This document shows positions 51,231 to 59,556 of a stretch of DNA of 64,000 nt, piece after piece. The stretch lies in NCBI GenBank assembly GCA_964571855.1, contig CAZNDO010000009.1:62001-126000 (forward strand), given 5' to 3'. The DNA comes from CAYYFX01 sp964571855 (lineage in GTDB: Bacteria > ARS69). The position numbers and the translations under genes are program-made. The first letter of the stretch is position 1, and each line of letters starts with the position of its first letter. The notes beneath the pieces were generated by a model. It saw only the letters and a program-made list of their open reading frames with translations, did not search any database and was not told where the DNA came from.

Positions 51231-51698
51231 TCAGCCCTGCTTGTTCTTCGACTTCTGCTTCGCCTTCCCGGGATTCGCGGGCTTCCCGTGGGAAGCGGGA
51301 TTGCCGCCCTTCGTGGCGCGGATGAGTTCGCCGCTGCCGAGGTCGTACCAGGTCACGGACGCCACGACCTTCGGGCGCTTGGCGTCGTAGGCCGTGACCT
51401 CGAGCACGTTCTCGTCGAGCGAGCGGTACAGCACCCACGCGCCGGCGGGCACGCCGCCCACGAGCGACGCGCACGAGCACGGGTCCGGCTGGTGGCCGGG
51501 CGGACGCCCGGGAACCCAGACGCGGCAGGCGCCGGGCGGCGGGTAGTGGCCGGGCGGGATGCCGAGGCTGGCCACCGGTCCGTAGACGGGATGGGGTGGC
51601 GATTTCGGGGCCGGGTCCCCGGCGGTGGCGACCACGCGGCCGGAGGAACAGGCGCTCAGGCAGACGAGCGCGAGCGCGGCAACGATCGTGCGGTGCAT
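51231..51698 (-). CDS. Proline-rich lipoprotein
   Basis: 155 residues from ATG 51698 with lipobox CLSAC (Cys17). The mature part has GIPPGHYPPPGACRVWVPGRPPGHQPDPCSC, a Pro/Cys motif seen in small envelope proteins (shown here in full family context: PPPGACRVWVPGRPPGHQP). The second half is beta-rich (VLEVTAYDAKRPKVVASVTWYD) and ends in a basic tail (KPANPGKAKQKSKNKQG). Function unknown; outer-membrane anchoring inferred. Confidence 0.75.
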   Translation of the reverse strand: MHRTIVAALALVCLSACSSGRVVATAGDPAPKSPPHPVYGPVASLGIPPGHYPPPGACRVWVPGRPPGHQPDPCSCASLVGGVPAGAWVLYRSLDENVLEVTAYDAKRPKVVASVTWYDLGSGELIRATKGGNPASHGKPANPGKAKQKSKNKQG

Positions 51699-51830
51699 GG
51701 CGAGGCCTCCAGGGGGCACCCCGGAGGAATCGGCGAAGTCGCCGGCACACGTGAGGGCGGCCACGCCTCCGGGTTGTCGGCCGGGCCGGGCGGCCCTACG
51801 CTGCCGCACGGTCCGGGCAGAGGAGGCGGA

Positions 51831-52640
51831 ATGGAAACCTGGCACGCACTCGTCCTCGGCATCGTGGAGGGGCTCACGGAGTACCTTCCGGTCAGCTCCA
51901 CGGGGCATCTCCTCGTGACGCAGCGGCTCCTGGGCATCGCTCCCGGGGAGGCCGCGAACGCGTACGCCATCGTGATCCAGGCGGGCGCCATCGCGGCGGT
52001 CCTGGGGCTCTACCGGGAGCGCGTGGGGCAGGTGGTGCGCGGCCTCCTCGGACGCGAGCCGGCGGGTGCGCGGCTGGCGCTGGCGCTGGTCACGGCGTTC
52101 GTGCCGGCGGCCGTGATCGGCGTGCTCGCGGGGGACGCCATCGAGGCGCGGCTCTTCGGACCCTGGCCGATCGCCGCGGCGTGGGCGGCGGGCGGCGTGC
52201 TCCTGCTCGCGATCTCGTCGCGCATCGGCGGGAGCGGCGGCGCGGGGTTGGAGTCGTTGACCGTGCGCGCCGCGCTCCTCATCGGGTTGGCGCAGTGCGC
52301 GGCCCTGTGGCCCGGCGTGAGCCGCAGCCTGGCCACGATCCTCGGGGGCCTGGCGGCGGGGCTGTCGCTCGGCGCGGCGGTGGAGTTCTCGTTCCTGCTC
52401 GGGCTCATCACGCTGACCGCAGCCTCCGCCTACAAGCTGCTCGACAGCGGCGCCGCGATCACCGCGGCGTACGGCGTCCCGGAGATCGCCGCGGGCTTCG
52501 CGGCCTCCTGGCTGGCGGCGGTGCTGGCCGTGCGCTGGATGGTGTCGTGGATCTCGCGCCGCGGTCTCGGCGTGTTCGGCTGGTGGCGTCTGGTGGCCGC
52601 CGCGGCGGTGGCGGTGCTGGTGCTGACCGGGCGCATTTGA
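51831..52640 (+). CDS. uppP: Undecaprenyl-diphosphatase
   Basis: 269 residues from ATG 51831 behind AGAGGAGG. The BacA/UppP signatures are intact: EGLTEYLPVSSTGHLLV near the N-terminus and ALWPGVSRSLATILGGL in the middle, with about eight membrane helices. The enzyme dephosphorylates undecaprenyl pyrophosphate to recycle the lipid carrier of peptidoglycan and other envelope polymers. Length is typical. Stands alone. Confidence 0.95.
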   Translation: METWHALVLGIVEGLTEYLPVSSTGHLLVTQRLLGIAPGEAANAYAIVIQAGAIAAVLGLYRERVGQVVRGLLGREPAGARLALALVTAFVPAAVIGVLAGDAIEARLFGPWPIAAAWAAGGVLLLAISSRIGGSGGAGLESLTVRAALLIGLAQCAALWPGVSRSLATILGGLAAGLSLGAAVEFSFLLGLITLTAASAYKLLDSGAAITAAYGVPEIAAGFAASWLAAVLAVRWMVSWISRRGLGVFGWWRLVAAAAVAVLVLTGRI

Positions 52641-52730
52641 CGGTCGGGTGCCTCCGGCCGCTCCCCGCATCCACCAGTTGTCGAAGTAAGGCCTTCCTGC
52701 ACCTTGCCCGCATGCGCTCCTCTGCGGATC

Positions 52731-52759
52731 TTGACATGTCGTATATACAGGCGTAAATT
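52731..52759 (+). promoter_or_regulatory. Promoter/operator of the BrnT-BrnA pair
   Basis: TTGACA (52731-52736), 17 bases, then TAAATT (52754-52759) is close to the sigma-70 consensus. It contains two 8-bp palindromes, GACATGTC (52733-52740) and GTATATAC (52741-52748), suitable for antitoxin autoregulation. The -10 box is four bases from the BrnT ATG, so the transcript would have almost no leader. AT-rich compared with surroundings. Confidence 0.7.
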
Positions 52760-52763
52760 CTCC

Positions 52764-53444
52764 ATGAAATTCGAATGGGATCCGGCCAAGAGCGAACGGA
52801 ACCGACACGAGCGCGGGTTCGACTTCGAGTTCGCCACCCTGGTCTTCGACGGTCCGATCCTGGTGTCGGAGGATCTACGCAGGGATTATGGCGAGCGGCG
52901 CTTCCGTGCGCTCGGCGTTGCCGACGGGGTACATCTCGTCGTGGTCTTCACCGACCGGATCGAGCGGGACGTGACCATCCGGCGGCTCATCTCCGTGCGG
53001 CTGGCGGCACAGCGGGAGCGAAGGCGATATGACGAAGCGATCGCGAGGGCGGGAAAGACCCAGCCGGGGACGGGCGGACCTCCCGCGGCTGCGACGGATG
53101 ACGGACGAGGAGATCACGCGCACGGCACCGGCGGACTTGCCGGTACTCCCGGACGAGGTGTGGGCGGGGGCGGAAGTGCAGTTCCCCGTACCGAAGAAGG
53201 CCATCTCGCTGCGGGTGGACGAGGATGTCCTTGCGTGGTTCAAAGCCGGGGGACCGAAGTACCAGTCCCGTATGAACGCAGTGTTGCGGAGCTACATGAC
53301 GCACGAGCGTGGGCGAGGCGGCCGACCGCGGCGGTCCTCGCGCGCGTCGGGATAGTGCGCCGCCGGCTGCCCCTGGTCGCTCCGGATGCTACGCAGCGCG
53401 CCGCCCTGCGGCCGCGACGACCCGTCCCAACTCTCGTGGCGTGA
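52764..53444 (+). CDS. brnT: BrnT-family toxin with extended reading frame
   Basis: Residues 1-90 match BrnT ribonuclease toxins: MKFEWDPAKSERNRHERGFDF, GERRFRALGVADGVHLVVVFT and IRRLISVRLAAQRERRRYDEA. BrnT cleaves RNA and is neutralised by BrnA. Family members stop shortly after the RERRRY segment (~53035). Here the frame has no stop there and runs on to 53444 (226 codons), crossing the whole BrnA gene out of frame with a Gly/Pro/Arg-rich, non-conserved tail. A lost stop or a one-base indel is the likely cause. Confidence 0.8.
   Translation: MKFEWDPAKSERNRHERGFDFEFATLVFDGPILVSEDLRRDYGERRFRALGVADGVHLVVVFTDRIERDVTIRRLISVRLAAQRERRRYDEAIARAGKTQPGTGGPPAAATDDGRGDHAHGTGGLAGTPGRGVGGGGSAVPRTEEGHLAAGGRGCPCVVQSRGTEVPVPYERSVAELHDARAWARRPTAAVLARVGIVRRRLPLVAPDATQRAALRPRRPVPTLVA
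53029..53355 (+). CDS. brnA: BrnA-family antitoxin
   Basis: 108 residues from ATG 53029, overlapping the BrnT frame. The ribbon-helix-helix motif is KKAISLRVDEDVLAWFKAGGPKYQSRMNAVLRSYM (given in one family block: ISLRVDEDVLAWFKA then YQSRMNAVLRSYM). The N-terminal region (MTDEEITRTAPADLPVLPDEVW) is the part that masks BrnT. Antitoxins of this kind bind their own promoter; the palindromes at 52733-52748 are the likely site. Confidence 0.88.
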   Translation: MTKRSRGRERPSRGRADLPRLRRMTDEEITRTAPADLPVLPDEVWAGAEVQFPVPKKAISLRVDEDVLAWFKAGGPKYQSRMNAVLRSYMTHERGRGGRPRRSSRASG

Positions 53445-53718
53445 TCCCCAGCCGGAGAAGCCCTCGCACCAGCAGATCGAGCGAGACGGTACCGTCCGCG
53501 GACTCCATCTTCGCGATACGGGACTGGCTGGACTCCAGCATCGCTGCGGCTTGCACCTGGGTGAGCGCCGCCGACTCGCGGCGGCGGCGGAACTCCCCGG
53601 CCAGGGAGAGCTTCAGGGCCACGAGCGCCGTCTCGTCGGCGGTGAGGCCGAGGAACTCGGAGGAGTCTCCCACGCGCCATCCGGCGGCCTCCACCTTCCT
53701 TCGGACGGACCGCTTCAT
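53389..53718 (-). CDS. XRE-family antitoxin
   Basis: 109 residues from ATG 53718, overlapping the toxin stop (ATGA). The helix-turn-helix reads EFRRRRESAALTQVQAAAMLESSQSRIAKMESADGTVSLDLLVRGLLRLG (in two parts: LTQVQAAAMLESSQSRIAKME and VSLDLLVRGLLRLG). This is the usual partner of RelE/HigB-type toxins. The gene order toxin first, antitoxin second matches HigBA. Expected to neutralise the toxin and repress the operon. Confidence 0.88.
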   Translation of the reverse strand: MKRSVRRKVEAAGWRVGDSSEFLGLTADETALVALKLSLAGEFRRRRESAALTQVQAAAMLESSQSRIAKMESADGTVSLDLLVRGLLRLGITPRELGRVVAAAGRRAA

Positions 53719-54062
53719 GCCGTTCCTCCCCTTGCGCGAACGTATCGACGGAGCCGGTCCCGGCACGAGCGGACGACGGTCAGCGGGGTCGTCCGGCTGC
53801 CTTTGCGGACGACGTCGAGGATCACGACCGCGTCCTCATCGATCCGAGCCATGATCCTCCATGAGACGTGTTCGTCCTGGACGCGGAGCTCGTAGCACCG
53901 TGGACCGATCACCGGCATCGGCCGGCAGTGGGGCATCCCCGGCGTCTCCCCGTCCTGCACCCGGCGCAGGAGAGCCCCCGCCTCGATCCGGGCCGCGACG
54001 GAGAACGGCGGAGTGCGTACCTCTCCTGCGAGCCACACCAACGGCCTTGATCGAGCACGCAA
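53715..54062 (-). CDS. RelE/HigB-type (Gp49-like) toxin
   Basis: 115 residues from TTG 54062. The whole family pattern is present: RPLVWLAGEVRTPPFS, ARIEAGALLRRVQDGE, RPMPVIGPRCYELRVQD, WRIMARIDEDAVVILDVVRKGSRTTP (given as separate blocks). These toxins cleave mRNA on the ribosome. TTG fits the family N-terminus; GTG at 54038 is an alternative. The -10 box of its promoter abuts the TTG, so translation may be leaderless. Convergent with the BrnTA pair. Confidence 0.85.
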   Translation of the reverse strand: MRARSRPLVWLAGEVRTPPFSVAARIEAGALLRRVQDGETPGMPHCRPMPVIGPRCYELRVQDEHVSWRIMARIDEDAVVILDVVRKGSRTTPLTVVRSCRDRLRRYVRARGGTA

Positions 54063-54090
54063 GATATATCCAATCTGACATAAGTGTCAA
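54063..54090 (-). promoter_or_regulatory. Promoter/operator of the RelE/HigB-XRE operon
   Basis: On the minus strand TTGACA (54090-54085), 16 bases, TATATC (54068-54063). The inverted repeat TGACA-CTTA-TGTCA (54089-54076) overlaps the -35 box and is the likely antitoxin operator. AT-rich against the background. Confidence 0.7.
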
Positions 54091-54208
54091 GGGGGGGACG
54101 TCCGCCTTGACGGTATTGGCGGGCGTATCCCCGACCAGGGCCCCGCAAGAGAACGGGCCGGGAGTCTCGCGACCCCCGGCCCGTCGGCCACCCGTCCTCC
54201 CGTCCTCC

Positions 54209-55516
54209 CTACCGGCCGGACTTCTTCCCGCCGCGCTCCTGCGGCTGCTCCGGGCGGGACTTGGACTTGCCCTCGGACTTCGGCTGCGGCTTGTCCGCCG
54301 GCTTGTCCGCGGCCTTGGCCTTCGACCGCTCCGGTGCGCGGCTCTCCGCCTTCTCCACCTTCTGCTCCCGCGCCGGCGGATCACTGCGGCGCTTCCCTTC
54401 CTCCACGCGGGACGGTGCGCGGTCCGGCTCCTCGCGCTTCGGCTTCGCGCTCTCCGTGCGCTCCACGCGCTTCGTCGGCTGCGGCCGATCCGCGCGCACC
54501 TCGCGCGACTTCGCCGGGCCCGGGCTCTCCACGCGGTCCACGCGCACGTGGCTGCCCTTGCGGTCCGAACCCGCGGGCTTCACGTAGCTGCGCTTCGCCG
54601 CGTCCTCGCCGGAGCGGATGAACTCCTTCTGGCCGCGCGGCTGGTAGACCTCGAGCTTCCGGCCGCCCACCTCGCGCTTCACCTTGTCGAGGGACACGGT
54701 GCGGATCTTCTCGCGCGTCACCTTCTGCACGGCGTTCACGTCCAGGCGCGGGCCCACCGGCTGCACGCGCTTGGTCTTCCACAGGCTCAGGCTCGCCGGG
54801 CGCGCCAGCGCGTGGCGGTAGACCGGCTGGTGGTAGAAGTCGCGGCTGCCCACGAAGATCCAGAACGAGAAGTCCAGGCCGGAGTCGTGGTAGCCGTACG
54901 CGCCGCGGTACCCGTACCAGGACACGCGCACGCCGGAGTGGTAGTGCCGGAAGTGCGGGTAGCGGTAGCCGCGCGGCGGGCAGGCGGCCCAGCCCACGTA
55001 GCCGTCCGACACGCTCCACGTGACCCACGCCGGCGAGTACTCCCACCCCGGCACCCAGCCCCAGCCGAACGGCGCCACGTACACCCAGTTGCCGTAGTGG
55101 TGCGGGATGTCGCCCCAGGGCTCGTGCGAGACCCAGGTCATCCCGAAGGTCGTGCGGACCCAGTGGCCGTAGTAGTACGGCCGCCAGGAGCGGTCCACGT
55201 ACGGGAAGTACAGGTGCGTGCCGAACGCGGGCACGTACCGCCACGCGCCGTAGGGCGCGAGCGAGTCGTAGTACGGGATCGACACGTGGTGCGAGCAGTG
55301 GTCGTACGTGCACCAGTCGCCGTGCGACCAGCGGTCGTCGTCGTAGTACGAGTCGTCGTCGTAGCCGTAGGAGTCGTCGTCCTCGTAATAGCCGTCGTCA
55401 TCGTCCCAGTCGTCGTGATCGTCGTGGGCCCGCGCCGCGGGAGCGGCCGCCAGGGCCAGGGCGAGGACGGACGCCAGAGCGGTGAGGCTGAGGATGCGGC
55501 GTCGCTTGGCTCTCAT
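54209..55516 (-). CDS. DUF6600-domain secreted protein with charged tail
   Basis: 435 residues from ATG 55516 with a signal peptide ending PAARA. An Asp/Tyr-rich stretch (DDHDDWDDDDGYYEDDDSYG) follows. Residues ~80-215 are the Trp/Tyr-rich DUF6600 repeats (YDSLAPYGAWRYVPAFG, YYYGHWVRTTFGMTWVSHEPWG, HYGNWVYVAPFGWGWVPGWEYSPAWVTW, GWAACPPRGY). The C-terminal ~170 residues are basic and Lys/Glu/Pro/Arg-rich, probably disordered. The function of the family is unknown; envelope location inferred. The acidic head and basic tail are opposite in charge. Confidence 0.85.
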   Translation of the reverse strand: MRAKRRRILSLTALASVLALALAAAPAARAHDDHDDWDDDDGYYEDDDSYGYDDDSYYDDDRWSHGDWCTYDHCSHHVSIPYYDSLAPYGAWRYVPAFGTHLYFPYVDRSWRPYYYGHWVRTTFGMTWVSHEPWGDIPHHYGNWVYVAPFGWGWVPGWEYSPAWVTWSVSDGYVGWAACPPRGYRYPHFRHYHSGVRVSWYGYRGAYGYHDSGLDFSFWIFVGSRDFYHQPVYRHALARPASLSLWKTKRVQPVGPRLDVNAVQKVTREKIRTVSLDKVKREVGGRKLEVYQPRGQKEFIRSGEDAAKRSYVKPAGSDRKGSHVRVDRVESPGPAKSREVRADRPQPTKRVERTESAKPKREEPDRAPSRVEEGKRRSDPPAREQKVEKAESRAPERSKAKAADKPADKPQPKSEGKSKSRPEQPQERGGKKSGR

Positions 55517-55774
55517 GGTCCACCTCCGCGGGTTGAGGGCCTGCGAAGGGGGGTAGAGCATCGGGCGTGCCAGGCGGTCGGAATGTCCCGTAAGACATGG
55601 TGGAACAACATGTTGTGGATCCCGCCGCCGGTCCCCGGATGCCCGAATATGTGTCGACGGGACACGGTCATCCGACTCGAACGGTGACCGCCCGAACGGT
55701 CCGGAAGCCGGCGGATCCGAGGCGTATGATGGGCCGCGTCGGCGGGAGGCCCCCTCGCTGAGGAGGAGCCGGCC

Positions 55775-56920
55775 ATGAACCTGTCCCGCTTGTGCCCGAT
55801 CGCATGGGCCGTCGCACTGACCTGCCCGGCGTCGGGCGTGAACGCAGCCATCTGGATCGTCGACGCCTCCGGTGGCGGGGATGCGGTCACCATCCAGGGC
55901 GGGATGGCCCTCGCCTCCGCCGGGGACAGTGTGCTCGTGCAACCGGGAACCTACCCGGGCGGCATCCTGGCGAAGAGCGGGGTCGCGCTGATCGGCGTGC
56001 AGGGTGCGGAGCACACCATCGTCGACGCCGACGGCCCGGTGGAGTGCCTCTCCAGCGCTTCGGGATCCGTCGACGTCCTGATCCGGGGCCTCACGTTCAC
56101 CGGCTCGGACTGTGACGGCGGCCTCGGTTCCGCCCTCGTCCTCTACGGGCAGGTCGCTCTGCGGGAGTGCGCGGTGGAGGGCAACATGTCGCGGAGCAGC
56201 ACGATCGAGGGCTTCGGAAGCCTGGAGATCGTGGAGACGCGGTTCGCGCGGAACAGCCAGAGCTGCCTCGACGTTCCCGTGCTGCTCGTGTCGCACGACG
56301 GAGACGTGTCGATCGAGTCCTGCGTGTTCGACGACGAGGCGGACTACATGTTCGCGATCCTCTCGCACCAGCGGGGATCCGCATCCATTACCGGCTGCAT
56401 CTTCCGTGACATCTCCTACGCCGTGGCATTCCTGGCCGGCCGGTTGACCGTTTCCGGCAACCTGTTCGAGCGCGCGGACGGCTGGTTGGCCGGCAGCACC
56501 CATGAGGATGTCGTGATTCGCGGGAACACCTTCGTGCGGAGCGGGCCGACGATGGATCCGAGGCCGGGGTGGGTGATCGAGGGCAATCTCTCCACGGGTG
56601 GGGATGACGGGTTCAGTATGTACCGCGGGCTCGATGGCGGCGTCGTTTTCCGCTGCAACAACTCGTGGGGGCACGCCCGGAACTGGGTGGGGTTCGACGA
56701 TCCCGCTGGCGTCGACGGGAACTTCTCGGCCCCGCCGCTCTACTGCGACCCCGCGGCCGGCGACTACCACCTCGCGCAGGGCTCCCGGTGTCTCCCGCCG
56801 AACAACGCATGCGGCATCCTGGTCGGGGCGTTCAGACAAGGCTGCGGCACGGTGGGCATCGAGCCGCAGACTTGGGGACGGATCAAGAGCGCCTGGCGCA
56901 GCGTTCCCGCCGCCCGCTGA
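55775..56920 (+). CDS. Secreted right-handed beta-helix protein with WGxIK end
   Basis: 381 residues from ATG 55775 behind GAGGAG, signal peptide ending at GVNA. Repeated ~23-residue coils (VTIQGGMALASAGDSVLVQPGTY, LIRGLTFTGSDCDG, IVETRFARNSQSC, ITGCIFRDISYAVAF, VIRGNTFVRSG) fit a pectate-lyase-like parallel beta-helix. The end, IEPQTWGRIKSAWR plus SVPAAR, is a variant of the terminal signature of the tandem secreted family. Likely surface or secreted, polysaccharide-related by fold only. Confidence 0.8.
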   Translation: MNLSRLCPIAWAVALTCPASGVNAAIWIVDASGGGDAVTIQGGMALASAGDSVLVQPGTYPGGILAKSGVALIGVQGAEHTIVDADGPVECLSSASGSVDVLIRGLTFTGSDCDGGLGSALVLYGQVALRECAVEGNMSRSSTIEGFGSLEIVETRFARNSQSCLDVPVLLVSHDGDVSIESCVFDDEADYMFAILSHQRGSASITGCIFRDISYAVAFLAGRLTVSGNLFERADGWLAGSTHEDVVIRGNTFVRSGPTMDPRPGWVIEGNLSTGGDDGFSMYRGLDGGVVFRCNNSWGHARNWVGFDDPAGVDGNFSAPPLYCDPAAGDYHLAQGSRCLPPNNACGILVGAFRQGCGTVGIEPQTWGRIKSAWRSVPAAR

Positions 56921-56930
56921 CGGAGGCGTG

Positions 56931-56967
56931 GGGGCCGGCAACCCTCTGACCTGCGGGAGCCGGCCCC
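56931..56967. terminator. Hairpin between convergent genes
   Basis: GGGGCCGGC (56931-56939) pairs perfectly with GCCGGCCCC (56959-56967), 19-base loop, between the beta-helix gene and the convergent repeat-protein gene. Confidence 0.6.
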
Positions 56968-56976
56968 TCCGCGACC

Positions 56977-59397
56977 TCAACGCATCACGGCCAGTCGCCG
57001 GACGAGCGTCCGGCCGTCGGCCTCCAGGCGCATGAAGTAGACACCCGCGGACGCGGCGCGCCCGCGGTTGTCGCGCAAATCCCACGGCAGCGCGTGCGGC
57101 CCCTCCGCGAGCGGCCGGTCCGCGAGCACGCGCACCTCGCGGCCCGCCACATCCACGACCGAGAGCCGCACGTGCGCGGCGCGCGGCAGAACGAAGCTCA
57201 GCGTGGCCGAGCGCGCGGCGGGATTCGGCGCGGGCGGCGCGAAGGCGATGCCGGCGCCAAGGCCGCCGGGTACGCCCACGATCGCGAGCGGCGCCCACGC
57301 GGCGTGATCCGACACGTTCCCGTGCACGTCCACCGCGGCGAGCTTGTAGTAGTAGGCCGATCCGGCGGCGTCCACGTAGCCGGTGTCCGGCTGCGCGGAG
57401 ATCAGGTTCGTTCCGTCCGGCACGAACGCGGCCGTCGTGCCGCGGTGCAGGTGGTACGTCGCGAAGTCCGACTCGGGACTGGGCTGCCACGAGAGGTGCG
57501 ACGTTCCCGCGGCGTACGACCCCGCGAACTGCACCGGCGGCGCGGGCGCGAGGTTGTCCACGGAGTAGCCGGAGTCCGGCGCCGAGTACCAGTGCGGGCT
57601 GGACGAGGACGACCCGCCGCGCGCATCCACCATGAACAACGTCCGCGGGTTCGAGCCCGCCACCGAGTCCGCCGGCGTGGCGGCCACGACGCTGTAGCCC
57701 GCGAACGCCTGCGCCTCCTGCGAGGTGACGAACTCCCAGTACGTGCCGCCACCGCCGGACGCGAGGAGGAGGATCGCGCTGCCGGTCGCGGCCACGTCGC
57801 TGTCGGTGGTGACGGGTCGCCGCGCCGCCGGGCCGGGCACGGGGACGCTGCGGTACAGGCGGTACTCGGCGATGCCGTAGTCCGGCTCCACGTCGAGGTC
57901 GCTCGCGTCCCACGCCACGCGGACGAAGCCGCCCTGGTCGTTCGGCACGTCGGTGACGCCGGCAATCGCCGGTGCTGGCTGGCCGAGCTGGCCGTGACGC
58001 TCCACGCGCTGCGCGTAGAGGTCGTAGTGGACCGGGCTGTTGCGGGTGTCCTGCCACGCGAGGATGGCGCCGCCCGAGTCGTCGGCGACCATGGCGGGGC
58101 TGGACCGGTCGCCGGGGGCCGCGCACACGAGGACTCCCTCCGCGGTCCACAACGGCGCGCCGGACCCGCTCACGCGCTGGGCGAAGATCGAGTGGTACTG
58201 CGACGCGCGCCAGTCCAGCCAGGCGACGATGGCGCCGCCCGTACCGTCGCTTGCCAGTCTCGGCGCGGCGACGCTCCCGCCGGGCTGGTTCGTCAGGGCC
58301 ACGCCGTCCAGGCCCCACAGCTCCCCGCCGCCCGCGCTCACGCGCTGCACGCCGATCTGCCAGACGCCCGTCCGGGCATCCTCGAACGCCACGATCGCTC
58401 CCCCGGAGCCGTCCGGCACGATCCGCGGAGCATGCTGGTCCCCGGTCCCGCCGGAGACGAGCGCACCGCCGAAGCCCCACTGCATGACGCCGGAAGGGCT
58501 GACGCGCTGCGCGAAGACGTTCCAGTCGGCGGAGAGCGACGTCCAAGCGAGGAGCATGCCGCCCGCGCCGTCGGAGGTCGCCACGTGACCGGAGGCGTAG
58601 TCCACCGCGTTGACGCTCGTGCCGTTCGCTCCCCACTGCGGGACGCCGGTGCTGTTCACGCGCTGGGCGTAGAGCTGGCCGGTGCCGCTGCGGTAGTCCG
58701 TCCACACGGTCATCGCGCCGCCCGCGCCGTCCGGCACGATCTTCGGCGAGTCCGCGTCGTTCGCCGCGGCGCGGAGCTGCACGCCGTTGACCGTCCAGCG
58801 CGGCGCGCCGAGGGCGTTGAGGCGCTGGATGAAGATGTCGGTCGTCGCGCCGTTGCGCGCGTCCGTCCAGACGACGATGGCGCCCCCCGTGGCGTCGGAC
58901 GCGAGCTCCACTCCGGCCTGCCAGGAGGTCGCGCTGCAGGCCACCACCCCGTTCGCCGTCCACTGCGGGACGCCCGAGGCATTCAGTCGCTGCACGTAGA
59001 TGTCCGCGTCGTCCCCGGGTGCGTTGCGCCCGTCCTGCCAGGCGATGACGGCGCCGCCGGATCCGTCGGGCGCGATCCGCGGCTCCGACTGCTCTCCCGT
59101 GGCCGTGCACACGGGGACGCCGTCCGTGGTCCACAGGGTCTCGCCGGTGGCGCTGATGCGCTGGGCGTAAACGTCCGCGCCGTCGTTGCGCCCGTCCCGC
59201 CACACCACGATGGCCCCGCCGGCGCCGTCGCTTGCGGCGTCGGGGTACACCTGATGGCCGGCGGCGAGGGCGAGCGGGGTCGCATCGTAGGGGCTGCCGG
59301 GCCAGGCACCGGTGGCGGCGCGCGGGACGGCGAGGGAGAGGGTGAGCGCGCAGAAGGCGGCGGCGAGGCCCGGGACGGGGACGGGGCGCAGGTGCAT
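56977..59397 (-). CDS. Large secreted repeat protein with FlgD-like C-terminus
   Basis: 806 residues from ATG 59397, signal peptide ending near AATGA. Residues ~45-490 are about nine units of ~47-50 residues, each with DGAGGAIVVWRDGRN...DVYAQRISATGETLW...GVPVC (segments given separately), likely a beta-propeller. Residues ~500-720 contain fibronectin type III-like segments (VRVAWDASDLDVEPDYGIAEYRLYRS in part). Residues ~715-806 are the FlgD-like domain ending RLAVMR. Probably exported to the surface; function unknown. Confidence 0.82.
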   Translation of the reverse strand: MHLRPVPVPGLAAAFCALTLSLAVPRAATGAWPGSPYDATPLALAAGHQVYPDAASDGAGGAIVVWRDGRNDGADVYAQRISATGETLWTTDGVPVCTATGEQSEPRIAPDGSGGAVIAWQDGRNAPGDDADIYVQRLNASGVPQWTANGVVACSATSWQAGVELASDATGGAIVVWTDARNGATTDIFIQRLNALGAPRWTVNGVQLRAAANDADSPKIVPDGAGGAMTVWTDYRSGTGQLYAQRVNSTGVPQWGANGTSVNAVDYASGHVATSDGAGGMLLAWTSLSADWNVFAQRVSPSGVMQWGFGGALVSGGTGDQHAPRIVPDGSGGAIVAFEDARTGVWQIGVQRVSAGGGELWGLDGVALTNQPGGSVAAPRLASDGTGGAIVAWLDWRASQYHSIFAQRVSGSGAPLWTAEGVLVCAAPGDRSSPAMVADDSGGAILAWQDTRNSPVHYDLYAQRVERHGQLGQPAPAIAGVTDVPNDQGGFVRVAWDASDLDVEPDYGIAEYRLYRSVPVPGPAARRPVTTDSDVAATGSAILLLASGGGGTYWEFVTSQEAQAFAGYSVVAATPADSVAGSNPRTLFMVDARGGSSSSSPHWYSAPDSGYSVDNLAPAPPVQFAGSYAAGTSHLSWQPSPESDFATYHLHRGTTAAFVPDGTNLISAQPDTGYVDAAGSAYYYKLAAVDVHGNVSDHAAWAPLAIVGVPGGLGAGIAFAPPAPNPAARSATLSFVLPRAAHVRLSVVDVAGREVRVLADRPLAEGPHALPWDLRDNRGRAASAGVYFMRLEADGRTLVRRLAVMR

Positions 59398-59556
59398 GAG
59401 CGGGGTCTCCGGAGGAGCGCCGGGGGCGGTCCGGCGCGGGGTTCGGGAAGCGAACGGGCGGCCCCCGGAAGGGAACCGTCTCCTTCGGAAACGATGTCCG
59501 CGGGGGAAACCCGACAGGGGTGAGGCCCGCGGCGGGGGAGATCCGACACACGCGCG

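Noticed and set aside
55605..55616. 12-bp palindrome ACAACATGTTGT between the DUF6600 and beta-helix genes
   Set aside because: A single short palindrome with no second copy or regulator nearby; could occur by chance.
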